Positions 20,603 through 31,101 of a stretch of 64,000 nt of DNA are shown piece after piece; within the stretch, counting starts at the first letter, position 1; each line of letters begins with the position of its first letter. A program made the translations under genes and the position numbers. Under the pieces are notes generated by a model, which saw only the letters and a program-made list of their open reading frames with translations, was not told the DNA's origin and ran no database searches. Origin of the DNA: Melastoma dodecandrum (taxonomy: Eukaryota; Streptophyta; Magnoliopsida; Myrtales; Melastomataceae); contig JARUPY010000288.1 in assembly GCA_029817715.1 (NCBI GenBank), positions 434,001 through 498,000 on the forward strand, read 5' to 3'.

Positions 20603-23540
20603 AAATCCGATCAAATCCACGTGGGTTTCGTTGGAGGGATGGTTCGGTTTCCTCGGATTGGTCGATTTGTGGAGGGAAATTCCCGATCCGGGTATTTATA
20701 GAAGCTGTCTCCGTTCAAATGAGTCCAAAGACAAAACGTATAATAAAATAATAACAAGAGGGTTCATACCATGAATTAATACTATATATTTCTTCCTCGC
20801 TGGTGCTTGGAAAGTTCTTTCTATTCTATCCAATCTTTTCTTACAGCCTCCTTCCACGTGTCGGCTGACGTGGTTCGTGACGACTCTCGAGCTCGTGGAA
20901 TTATTATTTACACATTCATGATGAAACCCATCTAAACACGAATTCGGACATCAATTGGGTGCATGAGACTATTACTAAATGTGTAGTAATGTCCGAGGTT
21001 TTCATATGGAGATTGTTTTAGTAGAAAATGCCTATACCTGGTGTGTCAAAGGAACCCGTCACTTCTATACCTTAGGATTAATTTTGTCCAAACCACATGT
21101 TTGGGCCTTAATTATTTCCCACTTCTGCCACAACTGGGGGACATTCATTCTTTTTACATGGATGCCAACATATTACAACCAAGTAAATCCTTTCATGATA
21201 TTGTCACACTTAGTACTCTGGTTCATCTCAGGCAAAATTTCTAGCTTGTCAAGCATGCATTTCTCCTTTTATTGACCGTGAATGTCGCAGGTCCTGAAAT
21301 TCAATCTCACAGAGTCGGGACTTTTGTGTGTCTTGCCCTGGTTGACTATGGCATTCTCTGCCAATTTTTGAGGTTGGATCGAGGACACTATGGTTAGCCG
21401 CGGTTTGTCAGTAACCACAGTCCGCAAGGTTTTCTTCAATACATTTTGTATTGTTGGATAAAGGCTTGAGGGTTGTTGTTGTCTGCCATTTCAGCTATGG
21501 CTCTACATTCTTCTGCCCATCGTCGAGATTGAAACTTGTTATAATGTTAATGTTTGATGTTCAGATGACATATTCTTTCCCTTTTTTTGCAGATTATGCA
21601 GACGGTTGGATTTCTAGGACCTGCTTTTTTCCTCACTCAATTGAGCCATATCGATTCTCCTGCAATGGCTGTTTTTATGCATGGCCTGCAGTCAGGTTTC
21701 TCTTGTCAGCCTTACTGGAAATGAAATTCTGTCAATTCTCCTTCTGTAATTCTTGAATAAGAATCGACCATAAAAGAAATCAGCAATGCTTCATTTGACA
21801 ATTTTCTAATCAGCTGCAGCTGATGTACATGGAACCCATTTTTTCAGCACATATTTTGCTCTCGATTGAGCTGTTTCAAGTCAAGTTGTTTATATTGGGT
21901 ACTTTTTTTAACAGGGAACCGATGCTTTCTCACAGTCTGGTCTGTACTCAAATCACCAGGACATAGCTCCCCGCTACTCGGTAAATCTTCTTTTCTGCAT
22001 TGAAGATGATGCTAAGGGCAGATATTACTACCATACTTGCTTGACTCAATACAACTGAATAAAATAATCGGATGACAGATTATTAGATGGAGATTTTCTT
22101 GAATGCCGATGCAGGGAGTGTTGTTAGGGACCGCTGCAACCGGTTACATTTTGCAACATGGTCTTCTCTTAACATGAACTTAAATAAAAATTCAACTGCA
22201 CTATTCATCCTCATTTTTTCCTGTTGTGTCTGGTGATGTTTGTACGCGCACCTTCCGGCCTAATACGCGCGCGATGGCTTCAGCAACAAGAGGATCTTGG
22301 CCCGCTCCCCGAGACCCAATCCAGTCGGCATCACGTCTCGAGCGTCGGATGCTATGGAAGGACACCGGGTTAATCCCTCCCTTGATTCCCGAACGGTTCT
22401 GCGCGGCGTTTCGCCAATCGCCTCCAGTCTTGAAGGCGAAGGGCGAAAGGCTGCGTGAGACCTCGCTTGGGAAATTCGGGGAGGATTCAGGAAGCGGCTC
22501 TCGTTGCCGTCACCCATCCAAAAATGTGTTAAAATGTGTTGTTGTTTAACCTAGGTAACAATTACGGAGTCGCCACTGACTTTTATTTTAAAACTGTTAA
22601 GTCGGAAAAACAGTTGGTTCAGAGATTCTTAATTACTAACTCTTACATTGAACATGCAAAAAGGGTGACGTTTGCTCCAAAAGTTTACTTTTAGTTAACG
22701 GGCGTTGGACCCGATCCAGGCATGATTCCGAACTCATATAAATGTTTTAACGGGCGTTGGATCCGATTCGGGCTTTTTGGGCCCGAACTCATGTGTATTG
22801 GTTTGGCAAACAACATGCGACGATAAAATCATAAAAGCCTAACAACATGCACGCAAACACAGATCAAATATTTAGATTTAAAGGAGCGGGGAAGGGTGGT
22901 GATCGTGGGCCTATGCACTTGGGCCCACGACCTGTTACATGTGGAAATAACAAAACTTCGGGAGGGCCGCTTTATAATCTTGACATCGCGGTTTTTACAC
23001 ACGCGGAAAGATCCACGCGGTTTGATACACGCGCCTTTAAGTAGACTTCGGTCTTTGACCTCCGTCTGTTTTGATTCTCGCATTCCTCGTCGGCTGAAAA
23101 TTGTTGGTTAGAGGGGCTCTAGTGAAGCTTTTCACCATTATCGAACATAGCGTAATCTTCGAGATCCTCTTTGCTAATTACCTCGAAATTATCGTTTAGT
23201 TTTTCCATGCAAAATAAATCAAGAAATTTGTTAAAAAATTCTCAAATAAGATCGATCAATAACTAAAATTAACTTAAAGATGAGTTTTATTACGTGTTTC
23301 ATGTTTCCCGTTAAAAACCATGAAAATTACTTAAAGAGACGATGCAATCAAATAATTAACTTCCAAATGATACTCATTGATTAAAGACATTCATAAAAGT
23401 TGACATTTAATTGAAATAATTCCTACTGTTTAAAGTCATATTAGCTAAGTTGTTCACATTTTTTATCAAAACACATGCGGACGAAATCAATATTTTATAG
23501 AAGTAAACAATAATAATAAGGAAAGAAAGAAATTTCCTTA

Positions 23541-23549
23541 CCTTTCTGA
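23541..23549 (+). repeat. Left 9-bp target-site duplication of foldback element, unit 1
   Basis: CCTTTCTGA, repeated exactly at 25096-25104. Confidence 0.65.
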
Positions 23550-25095
23550 GGAAGCGGCTAACGGTACGTGCACGTAACCGTTACGTAGTTTACTAATTAA
23601 TACTAACGAAAAGTAGTAAATTTTACTAAAAGTTGATCGTTACTAACGAAGTCAACGCGAAAGTAGTAAAAAAAGTAGTAAATTTTACTACTTTTTCGGT
23701 CAACCTTTAGTAAAGTCAACGCAAATGTAGTAAAAAAGTATGTAAATTTTACTACTTTTTCACTGTTCACTCCAGTTCAATTTTACTACTTCTGCGCTGA
23801 CTTTACTAAAACATTTCCATTAGTAACGTCAATGCAGATGTAGTAAAAAAAGTAGTAAAATTTACTCCTTATTTTACAACTTCTGCGTTGACTTTACGAA
23901 ATTTTTTCGTATTTTAGTAAAGTCAAACCAGTTGTAGTAAAAAAAGGAGTAAAATTTACTACTTTTTTTACTACATCTGCGTTGACGTTACTAACGGAAA
24001 TGTTTTAGTAAAGTCAGCGCAATGTTAGTAAAAAAGGTAGTGAATTTTACTACTTTGGACTGTACGAATAACGCCGATAAGTGGTAACGGTTTACTAATT
24101 CTGGTGTTTTTTTTAGTAAAAAACTCTTCCACTTAGTAAATTTTACTAATTTTGAATTGTTTTTACTAAAAAAAGTAGTAAACTGTTACTAAAAAATGAA
24201 AGTGTTTACTAACGAATTTACTAATTTGAACAGTGTTTCAAAACCTAACTCCGAACCTATTTTTGATGTGAAATTATCGGTTTTACCCCGTTACAGGGAA
24301 GAAATTAGGTTCGTAAATAGGTTCGGATTTCACTGATTAGTAACGGGGGTAAAACGGTAATTTCACATCAAAAATAGGTTCGTAATAGGTTCGGAAACAC
24401 TGTTCAAATTAGTAAATTCGTTAGTAAACACCTTCATTTTTTAGTAACAGTTTACTACTTTTTTTTAGTAAAAACATGTCAAAATTAGTAAAATTTACTA
24501 AATGGAAAAGTTTCTTACTAAAAAAAAACACAAGAATTAGTAAACGGTTACTAATTATCGGCATAATTCGTACAGTAAAAAGTAGCAAAATTTACTACGT
24601 TTTTTACTAACCTTGCGCTGACTTTACTAAAACATTTTCATTAGTAACATCAACGCATAATTAGTAAAAAAAGTAGTAAATTTTACTCCTTTTTTTCCTA
24701 AAACTGGTTTGACTTTACTAAAATACGAAAAAAATTAGTAAAGTCAACGCAAAATTTGTAAAAAAAGGAGTAAATTTTACTACTTTTTTTACTAATTCTG
24801 CGTTGACGTTACTAACGGAAATGTTTTAGTAAAGTCAGCGCAAAAGTAGTAAACTTGAACTGGAATGAACAGTGAAAAAGTAGTAAAATTTCCATACTTT
24901 TTTACTAAGTTTGCGTTGACTTTACTAAAAGTTGACCGAAAAGTAGTAAATTTTACTACATTTTTTACTAAATATGCGTTGACTTCGTTAGTATTAATTA
25001 GTAACGGTTAACTTTTAGTAAAATTTAATATTTTTCGTTAGTATTAATTAGTAAACTACGTAACCGTTACGTGCACGTATCGGTTAAAGTGTGCG
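23550..25095. mobile_element. Foldback (giant-palindrome) DNA transposon, Mutator-like, unit 1
   Basis: About 1,546 bp formed by two long inverted arms (about 23,550-24,294 and 24,340-25,095) around a 45-nt loop. Outer arms share GTACGTGCACGTAACCGTTACGTAG-type sequence. Inner arms share GAACAGTGTTTC, CGAACCTATTTTTGATGTGA and the ACCCCGTTAC word next to the loop. Within the arms, TTTACT and AGTAAA recur dozens of times, often as small palindromes such as AGTAAATTTTACT, and GTTGACTTTACTAAA recurs with its complement. The 9-bp flanking repeat and the G-starting long inverted repeats fit a non-autonomous Mutator-like element. No protein is encoded. In this unit the last 15-20 nt of the right end (CGGTTAAAGTGTGCG) differ from the expected terminus, which unit 2 keeps (CGTTAGCCGCTTTC). 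Confidence 0.8.
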
Positions 25096-25104
25096 CCTTT
25101 CTGA
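25096..25104 (+). repeat. Right 9-bp target-site duplication of foldback element, unit 1
   Basis: CCTTTCTGA, an exact repeat of 23541-23549. Confidence 0.65.
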
Positions 25105-27000
25105 AGGTGCGCCTTCTTCATCTTTTTAATTAAAGTGTGCCGTCCCATCATGCTCCAAGCCGGTCTTGCAATTCGCTGTGGGTTGGGTAATGGGGCATCG
25201 TGCGGAAGAGATCAGAGACCACGTCGCCTTGCCGCAAACCAGTTCCTTCTCTTCCGGCGTGGGTTTGTCGAGCTTGGATTCGCCTAATCTCCACATCCTC
25301 CTCTCTGTCTCTCGAAGCCTGGACTTTGGGCATCTCCGCGTGGGTTAGGGCGGTGGCAGCCAAGGATGGATTTGAGCAATAGGGCATCCTAAGGGGAGGA
25401 GTAATCGGAGCCACCGTTGTGGGTCAGTCTGTTCAGGGGAGGTCGATTATTGTCGGGCGGGGCTGTTCCGTGTGTAGCGTCCTTGGTGCCGAAACTCAGA
25501 GAACAATGGTGTTCTTCAGAGAGGGACGGGTTGCCACCGCTGGATGTCGGGAAGGACATGGGCCGCTCCCGTTGGATCTGGAGATGTAGGGGAGGACGGG
25601 GCTCGCTGCCGCTGGTTCTTGGGATGTCGGGGACAACAGGTTGCCGCCGCTGCAGATTCCAAAGATGTCGGGAGATGACGCGCTCACCGCCGTCGGTTTT
25701 CTGGAGGCAAGAGAACAGCGTTTGGGAGAGAGTTAGCTCGGGAGTGGAGCGCCGAGAGAGATGTGGAGCCACTGGGGTCGTTGTTGTCGAGGTCTGGGAC
25801 GGGACTGTGGCGCCATCTTCACTCGACAGTGACCAGAGTCGGCGTTGTGTTGGTGGGGCTCCAGTAGCCAAGATTGGGGCAGTCTGCTGACGCTCAGCGA
25901 CAAAAAGGAGCGCTGCCTTGGGGCCGTCTGCTACTGTTGAAGCGATCGTTGACTCCTCGTTGTAGCGGACTGAGAGTCGGAGTGCTGGGCTGCCGCGGCT
26001 GGTCTTGTCAGCCACTGTCGGAGAGCTTGTTGCAAGAGGTTGTTTATTGAGCAGCATCTACTGGGAGGCTGCCTTAGAGCCGAGATAGGAGGAGGTGGGA
26101 GGAGGCTTTGGCTCCGTCCCGGGAGGAAGGTCATCGAGAAAGAAGAAGGACTTGGAGAAGAAGCTGCGAGACTGGTTGCCTTCTTTGTGGTGTGTACCTG
26201 CTCAAGGAAGGAAAATAGTCAAACAGAAAATGAGAGCGCCTATTGACGTTGACGTGCGTCTGCGAGGAACTTGGAGACAGTCCTCCATCAAAATGTGGAA
26301 TTGGGATTGGTCAGGCCACTTTGCTCCCGTCGCCAGAGAAGCTGAAGTTCGCTGCCACAAGAAGCATGCGATCCCCCTCGTTGCACGTTCTGTTTGGGTT
26401 GGTGGTCAAGTAGGGTTCTCCGTGGATGTCGTTTAGAGCTACCTTGGGGTCGTTAGAAATGGTTGCAGACGGCGGCCAGAGCATTTCCAGGAAGAGTCAT
26501 GGGCTGTTGAGATTTTCTTTGAATAAGATAACGGGCACGTCATGCTCCCACTTCCTTGCAGGATACGTGGATAACGAGAATAATGGCGACACTAGCCCCC
26601 TCGGCTAAGAACAAGACTCGTGATCACCGCGGACTAATTCAACTAGATCCTTTTTTTTTTCAAAATCTTTTTGGGACCTGGAAAAGCGTATTTCTTCCTC
26701 AGACACTTCAAATGATAGAGCGAGAACTTGATTTTGGAAATGCTGGTAACGGTTCAGTGGGATCCCCGCGTCAAGACCTCACAATTTCCAGTGATTTGAC
26801 AATTTCGTTGGTGTTTCGAGTTCCACTGATGTAGGTTCTCTAGTATATTTGCTTTTCATTGAGAGATATCCTTAACAGGCCACACCACTTGCACAAAGGA
26901 ATCAACTTGGGAACCCTTGTGCCCGGAAGAACTGCTGGCCCAAGTGAGCTGCAGCAAGGCAGACCTTGTGTATCTGCTGATATTGTTATGGTCCTTCGAT
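25105..27000. other. GC-rich intronic block, unit 1
   Basis: Recurs at 49,157-51,050. Open frames occur on both strands (for example about 25,389-26,057 minus and 25,417-25,890 plus) because the sequence is GC-rich. Neither strand shows a recognisable domain; the minus frame is Ser/Thr/Pro-rich. The frames break in places between units (a 2-nt change near 25,905). It may be decayed retroelement or captured sequence. Confidence 0.4.
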
Positions 27001-27566
27001 CACACAGAGACATGGTTTTCCCACAAAGCTCGGAGCTTCAGGATATCCTGTTCCAAAGCTTGCCGACTTCGATTCACGTGCTCAGTCAACTGTCCCCAAC
27101 AGATTAGGGAGGGGCATCTATGATAACTGGAAGAACTCTGAGGAAGAGGAATATATGTGGGACGCTGAGAGACCATAATGCATGCGACCCTCCCACACGT
27201 ACAACGACACGCTGACCGTACAGTATGAGAATTTCCAAGTTTTGAATTAAAGCATTCGCCACCCAAAGAGATGTACACACAACGTACACCATGATCCCCA
27301 GCATGCTGTATGTGTATGTGCGCCCCAGTCATTGCTCTCGCTGCAGTCGCTTTCACAAGCTGCCACCACTTACTCTGCATGATCATCCTTAAAACAAGGA
27401 CCGATCCATCCGCTGGTTGTGATGTTATGATCACACGCCGTGTCGCCGAGGTTGTTTCATTTGTCAATGGCTCTTCATAAATGACAGGGAATATGTCCAA
27501 GTCCAAGTCATTTATGGCTGAGTTACAGTAAACCTGAACGGACAACAACTGCTGCAAACCGCCCAT
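27000..27566 (-). CDS. Unrecognised minus-strand frame in the ANTR intron, unit 1
   Basis: I do not recognise it. The 188-residue frame starts MGGLQQLL and contains DLDLDIFPVIYEEPLTN, RRVIITSQPADGSVLVLR and MQSKWWQLVKA, which read like coding sequence. The second half (ACRCTCGRVACIM onward) does not. A plausible acceptor (TTCAG/GTTTAC) lies near 27,533, and a plausible donor (GAGTCTAG/GTACGT, after DFDVIES) lies near 27,665 on the same strand, so the real unit may be two exons of an old gene fragment. The frame is preserved in full at 51051-51617, as expected for a recent duplication. Confidence 0.25.
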   Translation of the reverse strand: MGGLQQLLSVQVYCNSAINDLDLDIFPVIYEEPLTNETTSATRRVIITSQPADGSVLVLRMIMQSKWWQLVKATAARAMTGAHIHIQHAGDHGVRCVYISLGGECFNSKLGNSHTVRSACRCTCGRVACIMVSQRPTYIPLPQSSSSYHRCPSLICWGQLTEHVNRSRQALEQDILKLRALWENHVSV

Positions 27567-28323
27567 GGCTCATCGTCCAACCTTAGCACTAATCACATTC
27601 CGCTCTTTTTCCTCCAAGAGGCATACTTTTTTTTTTTCAAATGTACACACAATATTTCGTGCACGTACCTAGACTCAATCACGTCGAAGTCAATCTGAGG
27701 GCACGCACATGACTTAAAATCAGATTTGGTTGACAACAACCGAGTGGTCTTGTTGATGATACACGAGCGGAGGTTACGCGCGTTGCCTCCCTGTATCTCT
27801 ACGTTCGAAAAGCTTGTTCAGGTCCGTTGACAGATTGTTACAATCGGCTGCTTTAGCTGTTACGCATTTCAGTCAACAGAGGGCCACGTTACTTCAATTC
27901 CCACGCAATTGCCACAGTGAATAATAGAGGCACAGACTGCAAAAAGACAACTCTCAGGCAAAGTGAAAATTAATTTTCAATCCAATAGATTAAACTATTT
28001 GATTTCAAAAGTTGGGGCACCTTAGCATCCTCATGTGATATAAGGGCACATTAATTCCAATGTACCATCAGCAATTGATTAAAGTAAAGACAGTTGAAGT
28101 AAACTGAAACATAAATCACAAAAAAGAAACAAAACTAAGGCGATAAAATATCACGGTGAACATGTATACAAATCTAAAATGGTTAATTTGGGGTATTTAC
28201 AATGTTTTTCGCTTATTTCTCGGCAGGAAGTTGGGATAATGTTTTTGAGGTCTCAGTCGGGCTCTACCTGGTAGGAACAGTCGTGTTGAATCTTTCTCGA
28301 CGGGTGAAAAGATCCTGGATTAG

Positions 28324-29190
28324 CTGCGGGAAACCCAGTTGCTCATTTTGCAGATGTTTGCTGCATTTGACCCCAAGCCTAGGACATTGGGGCAGATCAT
28401 GATGGAAGCAAATTCAAGGAGATTGTATACATGGAAAACGATCGATCATGGTATGAGAAGCCTGAGAATAGAGGCACAGAGAGAACAGCTCGGCGGAGTT
28501 GATGCATGGCATGCCAAAGCAACTAGAACCCTGTCATTGCAGCTTGTAGGAGCTCTTAGCAGAGGGGTCTCGGAACCAAACACACGTAAAAGTAGCAACC
28601 CGTGCGTTCGATGCAGATGAATATTGCCTTTCATTGACACAAACTTCAGATACATGCAGGTAATAAAACTTCCAATGGGATTTTTTTGTCCTTCAACCAC
28701 AAACAATGACACAGTAACTGTTGGACTGAAGGGAAGTGTTGGATTCGGCGAAGTTAAAGCCTCAGCCCATCTCGGTTCAGCTCAGGTAGATTGTGGAGAA
28801 GGAGAAGTAAATGGCCGCCCAAGCCCAAGCCTCGAGTAACCAACGTAGGGAACGAAGTTTGTTATAACTTTTATCGGGTATAACAGAAGAGCAGTGCACA
28901 CTCTGCTGAATGTTCAGTAGATAAACTATCATGGAATGAAAATCAGCCTCTTCTTCTTCGCCTTTCTTTTCTCCTTCTCTCTGCCTTCTTCTTCTTCCTT
29001 CTTCAGCTTCTGCATTCTTCATAGATAGTGCACTCCAAACTTCCACAGTAACAAATGAAAAAGCTTATAGTTGTATGGTTTTTATACACATATCTAAAAC
29101 ACCTACCATCAGAAAATCAAAATCGAACCGCCTTATTTAGCTTTCACATCCAAAAGAGAGAAGAGTTCAATGACAACAATATCCCCAGGG
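28324..29190. other. 3' flank of ANTR fragment and end of unit 1
   Basis: Contains the old 3' untranslated region and a CTT-rich run at 28,945-29,010. Short frames here (28,339-28,620 and 28,624-28,839) are identical in unit 2 but show no domain. Unit 1 sequence ends at 29,190. Confidence 0.45.
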
Positions 29191-30708
29191 ATCAGAAATA
29201 ATTCTTATGCCCTTCGAATATGTCCAAAATAATAGATTTGAAAGTAATTTATCATGTTTGAGGAAAATTAGACCACATTTGTTTTTCTAAGAAAGTCCAT
29301 CAATTTTATTTCCGAAAGTTTTTATTAGATAAAAACAAATACCGGTACACAATAAAGTGGAGTTATTGTTAATATAGAGAGTTTTTTTTTTAAGAATGAC
29401 ATGATTAATTAGGATTATCGATTAATAATTTTTTTTGGATTTGTACTAGTACGAATTCTTTGAAATTTTAGAATTTTATTTCTACACCTAAAATGAAAAG
29501 TAAATTTTTGTTTAGATTAGGGAATTTTGAAATCAATAAATTATGTATTTATATTTTTTAAATACTTGGTAAAGAATCCGGACGCCTAACCTAATTGAAT
29601 TCGATCCGATGCCTCATGTTAAAACGAGAAACCAGAAATTCTTGACGGAATAATATTGTATTTACTCCACTTTTATGGTTCAAGAAACTTTCCTCATTAT
29701 TATTATTATATTTTTGAGAAATACTATTTTAAATTCATGCCGAGAGTGGTGCGTAATTTTTACATAATCTCATAAAATTATTTTATTGTGTCTCGTGTAT
29801 TGTTTCTGTATGAAAAAAGTTCGAGAAAATAGGAAGATAGTTTCAAATTTCGGGAAATAATGCCCCTCCAAGTTTACAAGTTTGACTTTATCAAGATAAG
29901 TTCTACTTCCAAAAAACTCTTTTAGTTCGACTTTCCTTATTTATTTATTTTTTTGGGAAGTCTAACTTTATTTCCAAAATTTCGAATTATCTACTTTATT
30001 TTACAAATTTTATTTTCAGTAATACTATTTGGAAGCAAAACTCTTGTATATATTCTTATTTGCAGGCGATGCTCAAACCTATCCCTTATGATTTGGATAG
30101 ATAACGTGATATTATATACTGACGCGTGGGCGATGGTAACCACGTTACGGTTTCGTGTCATCACTCGACAATTGAGGCATGAAAAGCCGGAGAGTTATGC
30201 CATGTTTGTATGTTTCTTATTCGGATGGTGGGACGAAATAATTTGATGCCGCTCCGTTTCCGGGTTGTTGCATGCGAGCTTAAAAACAAATTATTAACCC
30301 AAGTTAAGAATACCGATGGTTACATGGATTTGTGACTGGAGAGTAGTGCCCACTTAATGATTGTGGTGTGTAGGTACAGCTCAGTTGTGTGCATACTATA
30401 GGATTTGAGTATTTGGTCCCGCTAGGAATTATTACCAACTAATTCTCGAGCTTAATAGTGGGACCTATTAGGTTTGAATAAAACAGTGGGAGTTTATAAA
30501 AGTCCTTTATATAACTATTCACATGGCCCAGCTGCACTTTTTTTTTTCATTATTTTCATTTGAACTTTAACTATTAGTTTTTTAACTAAAAATTGAAAGT
30601 AAAAGGTGCATGATCTCGCGAATTACTTATGAATTTGGAAATTCGTTGAATTTTTTCAATTCAAAAAAAAAATGATATTGAAACTATTTAAGAAACGTAG
30701 CATTTCGT

Positions 30709-30940
30709 ATTCAGAGCTCCTAAGGCTCCTTGTAAAGCTTGTTGGAAAACCCGTTGTCGAACTTCATTAATCGCTCTTTGTTGTTCAAAAAGAACGGTTT
30801 CGTTTTTGTAATTTTCTAATTGTTCCAAGTTCTTAGAAGTTGAATTAATCAGATTCAATCTTTCTTGCTCTATCCCCGAGTATCCATTCACTCGAAACAG
30901 TTCCGCTTCCCTTTCCACTTTCTGTAAACATCCGCGGATC
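30709..30940 (-). pseudogene. atpF: Plastid atpF fragment (ATP synthase CF0 subunit I) in nuclear DNA
   Basis: The minus strand encodes [40 protein letters not shown] and [20 protein letters not shown], the second-exon region of plastid atpF. It breaks off after GALGALN, where the plastid gene would continue for about 25-30 more codons. No ATG-started gene is possible here. It is a recent transfer, since the frame is undamaged. Confidence 0.9.
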
Positions 30941-30962
30941 CAATCACAATCTTATAATAAGA

Positions 30963-31024
30963 ACAGATGGTCTAACGAGAGGAATGGAAGTGATTGACAC
31001 GGGCGCTCCTCTAAGTGTTCCAGT
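30963..31024 (+). pseudogene. atpB: Plastid atpB fragment (ATP synthase CF1 beta) in nuclear DNA
   Basis: About 20 codons reading TDGLTRGMEVIDTGAPLSVP match the N-terminal third of the plastid ATP synthase beta subunit. Sequence on both sides departs from atpB at once, so this is a short patch joined to the atpF piece in the opposite orientation. Confidence 0.85.
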
Positions 31025-31101
31025 ACCGAATTGAATTGGGTCCATGAATCTAAGAAATAGTGAGAATTCTGGATAATGATTTAAAATTTTATTTGCTGTA
31101 G

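Larger units (their letters stand above)
22161..28226 (+). other. 6.07-kb terminal intron of the ANTR fragment, filled with repeats, unit 1
   Basis: A GT at 22,161 and AG at 28,225-28,226 join codon phases correctly (CAT G / GA AGT gives His-Gly-Ser). 22,226-22,550 is a GC-rich block with open frames on both strands. 22,560-23,540 is AT-rich and holds the phrase ACGGAGTCGCCACTGAC, seen in plant LTR-element internal sequence (weak recall). Then comes the foldback element, then GC-rich sequence from 25,110. The counterpart is 46,217-52,275 in unit 2, with the same content. Confidence 0.6.
21076..28323 (+). pseudogene. PHT4/ANTR-type anion transporter, 3' gene fragment, unit 1
   Basis: PHT4/ANTR proteins are plastid-type phosphate or anion transporters of the major facilitator superfamily. 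Exons with GT-AG borders: 21,076-21,182 (SKPHVWALIISHFCHNWG, TWMPTYYNQ), 21,291-21,428 (FNLTESGLLCVLPWLTMAFS, VSRGLSVTTVRK), 21,593-21,695 (GFLGPAFFLTQLSHIDSPAM), 21,915-21,980 (SQSGLYSNHQDIAPRYS), 22,115-22,160 (GVLLG, TAATGYILQH) and 28,227-28,323 (SWDNVFEVSVGLYLVGTV). Lesions: TGA in place of a Gly codon at 21,369; a 1-nt insertion near 21,676 absent from unit 2; about 12 residues missing after GVLLG; a 1-nt loss near 28,293 before the last codons. The plastid transit peptide and roughly the first two thirds of the protein are absent. Confidence 0.85.
6040..29190 (+). repeat. Tandem segmental duplication, unit 1
   Basis: The sequence from about 6,040 to 29,190 corresponds in order and orientation to unit 2 (29,191-53,250), with offsets near 24 kb: gag 7155/31102, SPH 8278/32222, DEN1-like 13370/37394, foldback element 23550/47604. 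Most blocks differ by scattered substitutions and small indels. At 29,190 the match to the unit 2 end stops inside the word ATCCCCAGGGATCAG and jumps to sequence matching 56,012. Relative to the unit 2/unit 3 boundary, this junction lacks about 2.8 kb that includes the P450 gene. Confidence 0.9.
30524..31072. other. Plastid-derived insertion (NUPT mosaic), unit 2 only
   Basis: Units 1 and 3 read ATTCACAAATAATG here. Unit 2 has 549 bp inserted at that point. Inside are a piece of plastid atpF on the minus strand and a piece of plastid atpB on the plus strand, which are not neighbours in plastid genomes. The remaining parts (30,524-30,700 and 31,025-31,072) are AT-rich and may also be organellar, but I could not place them. 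No target duplication is obvious, which fits filler DNA joined at a double-strand break. Confidence 0.85.

Noticed and set aside
23550..25095. CRISPR-like or satellite array
   Set aside because: The repeated words are irregularly spaced and arranged as one large inverted repeat, not as direct repeats with unique spacers; the genome is a plant's.
25389..26057. 222-residue minus-strand frame in the ANTR intron
   Set aside because: Ser/Thr/Pro-rich, no domain, opposite-strand frames are equally open, and the frame breaks in unit 2.
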